In this document: positions 44,252 through 50,861 of the stretch, in pieces
Layout of the letters: each line of letters starts with the position of its first letter
Numbering within the stretch: the first letter of the stretch is position 1
Source: Limnobaculum zhutongyuii
GTDB taxonomy: Bacteria > Pseudomonadota > Gammaproteobacteria > Enterobacterales > Enterobacteriaceae
Length of the DNA: 64,000 nucleotides
Direction of reading: 5' to 3'
NCBI RefSeq assembly: GCF_004295645.1
Contig: NZ_CP034752.1
Coordinates: 496,001 to 560,000, forward strand
Notes under the pieces: model-generated
The model's database searches: none
The model's input: the letters and a program-made list of their open reading frames with translations, nothing else
What the model was told of the DNA's origin: nothing
Program-made: the position numbers and the translations under genes

Positions 44252-46218
44252 ATATGACCTGGCAGGATGACGTTATTCATAAAGTAAATTTGGATGGATC
44301 TTTTAGTTACATCATAAACGATCCAGATGGACTACTATACGAGCCTGTTATAGCAACCTCACTTCAAGAAAAAAATGCGCTCATAGTTGATGATGATGAC
44401 CCATTAGCATTACGTCTGGCATATGAGACATGGCGTAGTAGTGAGAATAAAACACCTTTCCTGATTCGACTGGCGGCAGAGCGTGATATTTTTATACCTC
44501 ATGATATCCAACGTGAGTCAAAAGAGATTGATTTTCATCTATCAGAATTTTTCCAGGATATTGATTCAGATATACTAAGATTACTACCAGCTGTGTTTTA
44601 TCAGTCAGTCATGGATGCACTGAAGTCATTTTCACCGGGTAGGCTTAGCCCACAATCCAGTCTAGATTTCTTATTGCGCCATATATACAGAATTGCACCT
44701 GAGATAATCCAATCCAGTGCGGACCTTGTTAGGTTATTGATTAGGAAGCATTATATTGGCATTGAAATGCCTGTTCAAATTGAAAAGAGACTTATTCATC
44801 TACTGAGTTTAGTGCCAATTTTTAGCCTATGGGATTTCAATCAACTGATTTCCAATAAAGCTTATTTTTTTGATTTTCTTCAAAAGCAATGGGAAATATA
44901 TTTGCAAGATGAAGAAAAGAATTCTATTTCCATCGCATCTCAGCGTAACACTCAACTAATTGTTCCTTTTGCTGATAGTGATGTTCGCGTTTTCATTGAT
45001 AATCTGTTTGCTGAAGGCATTATAAAACCAGTGGCGATAAAAAACTTACCTCCTGAACACTGGGCATCATTTGCTGTACTAAAAGAACCAAAAATAACAG
45101 AAAAAGAACGAATACTACACCTACTTAATAATGCCAAAAAAGTATTCAACCAATACTCAGATGAAAGTGCAAATGCAGATTTCTGGCTTGAGCAGTCACG
45201 TTCACTTGGTATCATGAACGCCCTTTTTTATCAAAATAAAAAATTGCCTGCAGTTGAAGTTTTGTTTGATGACATTAAAAATATTAACACTGATGTAGAT
45301 GAATTATTTCAACATTGGTTACTAATAAACTATGCGAAAATACAAACCATACCAACTGTTCGTTATCCATCTATGTTGCATAAAGTTCCTGACTGGATAT
45401 CACGCAGGATAGATTCTGGTAATAAAATTTGTTTGCTTGTTTTAGATGGTATGGGGGCTCGCCAATGGCCATTATTACGTAAGCAATTGCAAATATGCGA
45501 AAATATTTCAATAGAAGAGCATTCTTGTTTTGCTTGGGTGCCGACGATAACGTCAATTTCACGGCAAACCTTGTTCTCAGGGAAGCGTCCATTTTTGTTT
45601 GGCGAATCTTTACTTACTACAAATAAAGAAGAACAACTATGGCTTAATTATTGGATGGATAAAGGCTTAAATAAACGAGAAATTAAGTATGCAAAGAAAA
45701 TTGAGAACTATTCAGTCGATGAATGGCAATCACTAGTTGGGTCACTACCAGTTAAAATTGCCGGTTTAGTCATAAATTTTATCGATGAACAGATGCACGG
45801 CATGAAAATGGGAATGGCTGGATTAAATGTAGTAGTTGATAGCTGGCTGGCCGAATGGAAATTCAAAGATAAAATTTCAGACCTACTGGAGAATGGGTTT
45901 GAAGTTATAATTACTTCAGACCATGGTAACCAAGAGGCTATCGGTATGGGATATATCAATGAAGGGGTAAAAGCTGAGACTCGGGGAGAACGAGTACGAA
46001 TTTATAATGACCCCAGTTTGCGAGACAGCTCTGCTGCAAGCTATCAAGATTTTGTGATAGTATGGCCCGGTCCTGAGATGGGGCTACCAAAAGGGACATA
46101 CCCTTTGCTAGCCTGCTCTGATAAAGCCTTTAAAAGTAAAGGTGATGTTGTTGTAGGGCATGGGGGAATCAGCCTCCATGAAGCAATAGTGCCTTTCATT
46201 ATTGTTAACAAAAAGTAG
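44248..46218 (+). CDS. pglZ: BREX alkaline phosphatase-fold protein PglZ
   Basis: This 656-residue protein is the hallmark BREX component with an alkaline-phosphatase superfamily domain. The C-terminal half contains the metal-site pattern LVLDGMGARQWPLL (about 398), the presumed nucleophile region PTITSISRQTLFSG, FIDEQMHGMKMG, IITSDHGNQEA near 557 and VVGHGGISLHEAIVPF near 634. The N-terminal half is helical. It is coupled to the helicase by a 4-bp overlap and followed after 6 bp by the first brxA-like gene. It is strongly AT-rich compared with brxHII. Confidence 0.9.
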   Translation: MNMTWQDDVIHKVNLDGSFSYIINDPDGLLYEPVIATSLQEKNALIVDDDDPLALRLAYETWRSSENKTPFLIRLAAERDIFIPHDIQRESKEIDFHLSEFFQDIDSDILRLLPAVFYQSVMDALKSFSPGRLSPQSSLDFLLRHIYRIAPEIIQSSADLVRLLIRKHYIGIEMPVQIEKRLIHLLSLVPIFSLWDFNQLISNKAYFFDFLQKQWEIYLQDEEKNSISIASQRNTQLIVPFADSDVRVFIDNLFAEGIIKPVAIKNLPPEHWASFAVLKEPKITEKERILHLLNNAKKVFNQYSDESANADFWLEQSRSLGIMNALFYQNKKLPAVEVLFDDIKNINTDVDELFQHWLLINYAKIQTIPTVRYPSMLHKVPDWISRRIDSGNKICLLVLDGMGARQWPLLRKQLQICENISIEEHSCFAWVPTITSISRQTLFSGKRPFLFGESLLTTNKEEQLWLNYWMDKGLNKREIKYAKKIENYSVDEWQSLVGSLPVKIAGLVINFIDEQMHGMKMGMAGLNVVVDSWLAEWKFKDKISDLLENGFEVIITSDHGNQEAIGMGYINEGVKAETRGERVRIYNDPSLRDSSAASYQDFVIVWPGPEMGLPKGTYPLLACSDKAFKSKGDVVVGHGGISLHEAIVPFIIVNKK

Positions 46219-46224
46219 TTAGTT

Positions 46225-46941
46225 ATGGTTAAAACCCCAGGTTTCTGCCGCCATGTCGAGAAAGAATGGCTTGAACAAACGCTCCGCTGGATTGCTAGTG
46301 AAGCAGATAGTGTGCAATTAAATAAAAACCTGGAAGTATTTCTTGGTGCATATATAGCAACTAAAGAAAATCGACGTAAAGCTCGAAATCTACTAACTTC
46401 AATTTGGATGCGACCAAAAAATAGAGATGTTTTTTTTGATACAAGCATTCAGTTATATCAAGATATTGATGCATTTTCATTGCCTATTCATTGGGGAATG
46501 TTAATTGCAAAAAAACCTTTCTTTGCTGAAGTAGCTCGTTTTATCGGCCGACAAGCCAGGCTAAATGACGCATTTACATTTTCTCAAGTATTTCGCCGAA
46601 TGAGTATGTTATATGGCGAGACACAAGCAACCAGTAGAGCGCTCAGTGCTGTTTTAAGGACTATGATCGAGCTAGGAGTGTTAAATAGAAGTGATAAACT
46701 AACATCATATTCGGTCGTTCCATTTCAGGAAAAAGTTAGCAACCATATTGCAAATTGGTTAACTACCGCTGCTATGATTTCATCGAACAAAGTGAGCATT
46801 AGTCTTGATGAAGTATTAACGGATCAAGTGTTCTTCCCATTTCAAGTTGATATCAACTTGAATACACTTGATGTATCAACATTTGAATACTTGCAGCAAG
46901 GAAACTCAATAGTCGTTTTCAAAAGGAATCTTTACTCATGA
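46225..46941 (+). CDS. brxA: BrxA-like BREX protein, copy 1
   Basis: This 238-residue DUF1819/BrxA-like protein has the expected size and terminal position in a type 3 BREX operon. BrxA is a DNA-binding helical protein in characterised systems. Recognisable shared elements with the next gene are the opening GF(C/N)RH-E-W, the block ARNLLTSIWM, and the central IHWGMLIAKKPFFAEVARFIGR. Despite older annotations of this family as inner-membrane proteins, no convincing membrane segment is seen. The 4-bp overlap with copy 2 implies coupled translation. The symbol is given by family and synteny. Confidence 0.65.
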   Translation: MVKTPGFCRHVEKEWLEQTLRWIASEADSVQLNKNLEVFLGAYIATKENRRKARNLLTSIWMRPKNRDVFFDTSIQLYQDIDAFSLPIHWGMLIAKKPFFAEVARFIGRQARLNDAFTFSQVFRRMSMLYGETQATSRALSAVLRTMIELGVLNRSDKLTSYSVVPFQEKVSNHIANWLTTAAMISSNKVSISLDEVLTDQVFFPFQVDINLNTLDVSTFEYLQQGNSIVVFKRNLYS

Positions 46942-47645
46942 AACCCATTATTGGATTCAATCGGCATTTAGAGATGGATTGGCTTGTTCAAACCGCATCC
47001 TGGTCGGCGAATGGGATTCACGGACAAGCATTAAAAAATAAAATTGATAGTTTGCTTACACCTAGTTTTGAAAGTAAAGTAGCGCAAGATAAAACTAGGA
47101 ACCTTCTTTTTGGAATTTGGGATTCAGAATCCAAATCCGTACCCAAATCATTTCATTCCGATGCATGCAAATTACTCATTGAACACAGTGAAATAAATAT
47201 TGCCATTCATTGGGGTATAATGCTCGCTAAGTACCCTTTTTTTTATAACATCGTCGTACAAATTGGTAGAATGACTAAACATGAAGGTCTATTCATATAC
47301 AACCAATTAGAACAACGCGTTACTGAGAGCTATGGAGATACATCAACTATTAAACGTTGCCTCCAATTTGTTGTACGAACCTTGATGAATCTAGAATTAT
47401 TATCTAACCCTAAACCTGGTACATATCAGTTGCGTAAATCTATATCAATTAATCATGATAATGTGATTGCCTGGTTGGTTGAAGTATCAGTGAGAGCTGA
47501 AGGGAACTCAAGCAAGAGCATGTCTGCTATTATCAATGATCCTGCTTGGTTTCCTTTCGATATTAATTTTAATGAAAACAGACTATCGTCTAATATACGT
47601 CTAGATGTTCATCATCAGGCTAATGGAACCATAATGTTTCTTTAA
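46938..47645 (+). CDS. BrxA-like BREX protein, copy 2
   Basis: This 235-residue divergent paralogue of the preceding gene aligns along its whole length: MKPIIGFNRHLEMDWLVQTA, TRNLLFGIWD, INIAIHWGIMLAKYPFFYNI and a matching C-terminal PAWFPFDINFNENRLSSN against VFFPFQVDINLNTLDVST. Identity is low (perhaps a quarter), so the duplication is old and both copies have been kept. Coupling by 4-bp overlap suggests a heteromeric pair. It is the last gene of the BREX operon; no BrxL or BrxB gene is present. Confidence 0.62.
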   Translation: MKPIIGFNRHLEMDWLVQTASWSANGIHGQALKNKIDSLLTPSFESKVAQDKTRNLLFGIWDSESKSVPKSFHSDACKLLIEHSEINIAIHWGIMLAKYPFFYNIVVQIGRMTKHEGLFIYNQLEQRVTESYGDTSTIKRCLQFVVRTLMNLELLSNPKPGTYQLRKSISINHDNVIAWLVEVSVRAEGNSSKSMSAIINDPAWFPFDINFNENRLSSNIRLDVHHQANGTIMFL

Positions 47646-48078
47646 AAAACAATGCATTAATCAATAGTTCCGCATTACACCTCGAGTATCAAACTTTCGC
47701 CAGAGGCGGTCAGACCGCTATTAATATCGCCGTCCAATAACGTATGAAGCAGGCTAATGCAAAACATCCCCGTCCTAAAGCCTTAATCAGCGTTGCCAAT
47801 AACATCGCTTCAAAATAAAGACGAAAACGTAATATAAAAGATGTTACCGCTTTACCCGCTATATGGAAATCACCTTCGATAGTTTCTGCTGTTTCACACC
47901 ATGCTTGGAAACGCTACTGGCTCTCTCGGCTTAAGTTGTGGCTTTCTACTAACTCCTTCTCATCTAACTTAGAAACACTTTTAACCCTATATAACCAACG
48001 TGTATATCACCCATGAGATGTATCTCTTGATAGGGATATGTTTCTTCAATGAAATATTGAATCCACGAAAGGTTATTT
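47646..48078. other. Non-coding region with gene scraps
   Basis: This 433-bp gap separates the BREX operon from the GTPase gene. Two short plus-strand open stretches look protein-like but lack starts or continuity: about 47,743-47,817 (KQANAKHPRPKALISVANN), and about 47,819-48,016 ending YNQRVYHP. The first vaguely recalls the end of a transposase, but this is too little to name. They are best read as decayed island genes. Confidence 0.35.
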
Positions 48079-48813
48079 ATGAAAACACATCACACCCGCT
48101 TAAGTTTGATTGAAGAGCAACTAACTACACTCCCGTATGACATTACCCAACGTATCCTAAAACGCCTGGAATCCATCATCGACTATGACCCCGTTATAGG
48201 TATTATGGGTAAAACAGGCGTTGGTAAATCCAGTTTGTGCAATGCCCTTTTTAAAGCAGAATTATCATCAGTCAGTGATACTAAATCATGCACACGAGAA
48301 CCCCAACGATTCAATTTGACATTGGGTCATCGAACTTTAACGTTGATTGATTTACCTGGTGTAGGTGAAAATCAGGCTCGTGATGAAGAGTATCGAGAAC
48401 TCTATCATCAGCTCTTACCAACAATTGACTTAGTCATCTGGGTGCTCAAAGCTGACGATCGGGCTTATAGTTCAGATGAATACTTCTATTGGCACATTGC
48501 TCATCATGCTCAGTATCATCCCATCATTCTTATCTCAGCCAAAGACAACTACAACCTGACGGCGTTTGTTGAAACGATGATTCATTGCTTACCTAAGCAG
48601 GCGAGCAGTGCCATCACCACACAACTTCAAGACCAGTACAAAACAGAAACGGTAATAGCAAAGGCTCAATCTGACTTTGGAGACTCAGTCGATGAATTGC
48701 TGGAAAGTATGATTCAGAGCGCTTCACTACCTCAAGTTTTCACCTACCTGATAGTTAAAGTGAAAGGTGCGGTTGTTTCTGCAATGAGATCTCTCTGGTC
48801 TTTCTTTTTCTGA
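48079..48813 (+). CDS. YfjP/HSR1-family GTPase, shortened
   Basis: This 244-residue GTPase of the YfjP/YkfA type is common on CP4-like islands of enterobacteria. G1 is GIMGKTGVGKSSLCNAL (near residue 40), the G2 region is TKSCTREPQRFNL, and G3 is IDLPGVGENQARDEEY. After G3 the usual insertion with the G4 (NKxD-like) motif is missing: ADDRAYSSDEYFYWHIAHHA runs straight to ILISAKDNYNLTAF, which I read as G5. The family is about 290 residues, so roughly 40 residues appear to be deleted in frame. The C-terminus ends in a hydrophobic SLWSFFF. Nucleotide specificity may be impaired. Confidence 0.75.
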   Translation: MKTHHTRLSLIEEQLTTLPYDITQRILKRLESIIDYDPVIGIMGKTGVGKSSLCNALFKAELSSVSDTKSCTREPQRFNLTLGHRTLTLIDLPGVGENQARDEEYRELYHQLLPTIDLVIWVLKADDRAYSSDEYFYWHIAHHAQYHPIILISAKDNYNLTAFVETMIHCLPKQASSAITTQLQDQYKTETVIAKAQSDFGDSVDELLESMIQSASLPQVFTYLIVKVKGAVVSAMRSLWSFFF

Positions 48814-49167
48814 CGGATATTAGGAGATAATTAACATTATGATTTTTAATGCCTATTTAATATTAAATATAAGCAGCAGGTAGACCGATTGCTCAAAGCG
48901 ATCAATATCACTTAACTGATCGGAATAAACGATCATTCCCCTTAATCTCTTTTGATATGGTAGTAACAAACATCATGGCATGACACCAACTCATAAGGAA
49001 ATTGCTCATAAATGCAAGGATAAGCTTCTTTACTGGATAAGTAATACTTGGGATTATTTCTTTGATTAAACGTTCTGAGACTCCCTTACTCTGTTGTAAC
49101 CTAATGATCTTGGATACTAAATAAGGATGATAAACTTTCCCCTAAGTTCAAATTTGAATAAGTTCAG
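48814..49167. other. Non-coding stretch, nothing recognised
   Basis: This 354-bp AT-rich gap lies between the GTPase and the converging YkgJ-type gene. No open frame with start and ribosome site and no RNA structure was recognised. Confidence 0.4.
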
Positions 49168-49482
49168 TTAATCCTCGAGCAGCATTACACTGTTACCGCT
49201 GCGATATTCGTCAATCAGTTGTTGGCAAACCGCCTGGTTTAAGGCAATGAACTCTTCCCATGAGTAGAGATGTGCGTAGTTAAGATGGTATTGCCGGTCT
49301 ACTCGACAAATGTCTGGGCGCTCGTGATAAATGCGGCAGCCTTTACTAGCCACGTCATAATACCTACAGAAGCCATCGCCCCGATCGAGATAGCGGGTTT
49401 CCTGTGCTAGATTGACGCGCTGGCAGCATAGTCCGCACTGAGTACAGGGAAAGGGGGTATTGTTTTTGTTACAGGACATCAT
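49168..49482 (-). CDS. YkgJ-family cysteine cluster protein
   Basis: This 104-residue (or 103 from the second Met) cytoplasmic protein has the CxxCGxCC signature (CTQCGLCCQ), followed by CRYYD and GCRIYHERPDICR. This is the eight-cysteine arrangement of the UPF0153/YkgJ family, thought to bind zinc or an Fe-S cluster. Its function is unknown. It lies 46 bp downstream of the glycine-zipper gene on the same strand and may be cotranscribed with it, near the right end of the island. Confidence 0.8.
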   Translation of the reverse strand: MMSCNKNNTPFPCTQCGLCCQRVNLAQETRYLDRGDGFCRYYDVASKGCRIYHERPDICRVDRQYHLNYAHLYSWEEFIALNQAVCQQLIDEYRSGNSVMLLED

Positions 49483-49528
49483 GGGTTAATAACTCAGGCT
49501 CGCGGACTATCGCGAGCCTTTATCAAGA

Positions 49529-50221
49529 TTAGGCAATTAGTACATCAAGTGATGGTTTTTTACCGTCGACAACAGCAGAAATATCAGTGATACGTTTTTC
49601 CGTAGACAACACTAAATTCCCGTCCTGATCGAGTATTGGTGTGTCAATGATGGCTTTAATTAGCTGAGCATATTTGATGGACAAGAAAACGACTTCCCGG
49701 CTTTCTTGAGAGAAGGTTGGGAATGATTCGCCATATTCATCAATCGCTTTTTTCATATCTCGGACTGCGCCGCGTAGGTATCCACTGGTTAGGGACAAAG
49801 TTTGATTAGCCAGCATCGCTACTTGTGCGATAGCCTGAAGTTTTTCCACCATCAGAACACCGTGATCGCAAATTGTTTTAGCTTGTTCCATATTGCTACA
49901 GGCATTGTTCAGAGCTTCTTCACCTTTATTCCCCAGGATATGACTGAAAATCGCCAATGCAGGGCCTGCGACAATCCCACCCAGCACCATCATTCCACCA
50001 GCCATACCGTATCCACCAGCCGCCAGAGAGCCACCGCCTAACCAAGCCAGTGTGGCATTGGTCGCTGCAACGCCCGACAGGGATGATATAGCCGTACCCG
50101 TGGTGGCCGTTGCCAGCAACATGGTGCCGTTGTAAGCGCCGAAAGCTAGTGCTGCGCCACTACCCATGCCAGCGCCAAGACCTAGACCTGCGTCTTTGAG
50201 TGCCTGGTAGTCCTGTTGCAA
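49529..50221 (-). CDS. Glycine-zipper membrane protein, apparently 5'-truncated
   Basis: The 230-codon frame opens only with TTG at 50,221 and is preceded 30 bp upstream by an in-frame TGA, with no ATG and no ribosome site. Residues 8-95 are a Gly/Ala-rich hydrophobic zipper (LGLGAGMGSGAALAFGAYNG, GGGSLAAGGYGMAGGMMVLG), followed by an amphipathic helical domain. The start reads like the interior of a longer protein (LPGLQQDYQALKDAG). The 5' end is only about 50 bp from attR, so recombination at the island end may have removed the N-terminal part. No family name is offered. Confidence 0.5.
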   Translation of the reverse strand: MQQDYQALKDAGLGLGAGMGSGAALAFGAYNGTMLLATATTGTAISSLSGVAATNATLAWLGGGSLAAGGYGMAGGMMVLGGIVAGPALAIFSHILGNKGEEALNNACSNMEQAKTICDHGVLMVEKLQAIAQVAMLANQTLSLTSGYLRGAVRDMKKAIDEYGESFPTFSQESREVVFLSIKYAQLIKAIIDTPILDQDGNLVLSTEKRITDISAVVDGKKPSLDVLIA

Positions 50222-50268
50222 ACCGGGCAGCGTCGTTTTCGAGATATTTCAGTTAGTTAGTTTTAATT

Positions 50269-50291
50269 TTCAAGTCCCGTCCTCGTACCAA
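50269..50291 (+). repeat. attR: right end of the leuU island
   Basis: TTCAAGTCCCGTCCTCG followed by TACCAA copies the leuU 3' end (23,029-23,052), with one G lost in CGGTACC. It is followed by a terminator similar to the one after leuU. Confidence 0.88.
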
Positions 50292-50302
50292 TTACAAATA
50301 AA

Positions 50303-50327
50303 GAGACGTCTATGGACGTCTTTTTTT
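50303..50327 (+). terminator. Terminator hairpin beside attR
   Basis: AGACGTC / GACGTCT stem, loop TATG, T7. It is probably the original leuU terminator, displaced by island insertion. Confidence 0.8.
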
Positions 50328-50861
50328 ATGTCTGAAATTCCCCCTTTGTATCTGTTTTTCTGCCATCTCATATCTTCTATAGCTTATTGATAGAATTCAT
50401 ATTATGAAATAGCTTGTTTTCCCTGGTGAGTTTGAAATAACTTAACCAGATAGAATAGAGTTATTTTTTTATTGCCATTGCGTGTTTTTAAATTTATTAT
50501 TTGTAATTATGTGCAGATTAATAATGATAAATTGAAATTTAAAATGCGTTGGTGTGTTTGGTTTTTAAAGTTGCCCCTACTAATTTCACCTCTTTATATT
50601 GCATGATTTTATTTCTATCCAATTGATTTATTGTCCATAATTTTTTTATGGTCTTTTGCTGGCTTAATTTTTATGTGAATGAATTTTTATTCATTCAGAT
50701 TGGCAGAATTGTATTCATAATAATTATTTAATGCGGGAAATTTTTTTAATTTTCAAATATCAAAGTTGTGTTAAAGGAAGTGCTGAATATATTTTTTGTT
50801 AATTGTTGCCAAGAAAATAATTCAAAAATAAATTAAATTTTTATTAAGATAAAGGAATACC
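50328..50861. promoter_or_regulatory. Upstream region of the phase-variable autotransporter
   Basis: This 534-bp, very AT-rich, non-coding region between attR and the autotransporter start carries AAAGGA as a ribosome site just before ATG 50862. Such AT-rich upstream DNA is typical of H-NS-silenced surface genes. No specific promoter is claimed. Confidence 0.4.

Larger units (their letters stand above)
23029..50291 (+). mobile_element. Genomic island in leuU (about 27.3 kb, probably composite)
   Basis: The element is bounded by direct repeats of the leuU 3' end and starts with a P4-type integrase reading away from the tRNA. Cargo is a DUF2787 gene, a YaaW-like two-gene operon, an orphan VgrG/DUF2169/effector cassette, a BREX type 3 operon, a YfjP-type GTPase, a YkgJ-type protein and a glycine-zipper protein. 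A decayed second integrase 3' end at 34,020-34,220 divides the T6SS and BREX blocks, suggesting serial insertion at the same tRNA. I see no conjugation or replication genes, so mobility would depend on the integrase and outside help. Confidence 0.85.

Noticed and set aside
34353..47645. Type 1 BREX or DISARM classification for the defence operon
   Set aside because: No BrxL or BrxB gene for type 1. DISARM would have a DrmA/DrmB-type helicase pair and no PglZ-like phosphatase. Gene order and the SNF2-type helicase fit type 3 BREX.
47646..48078. Possible transposase remnant after the BREX operon
   Set aside because: Only about 25 protein-like residues resemble a transposase tail, with no terminal inverted repeats or target duplication visible, so no insertion sequence is called.
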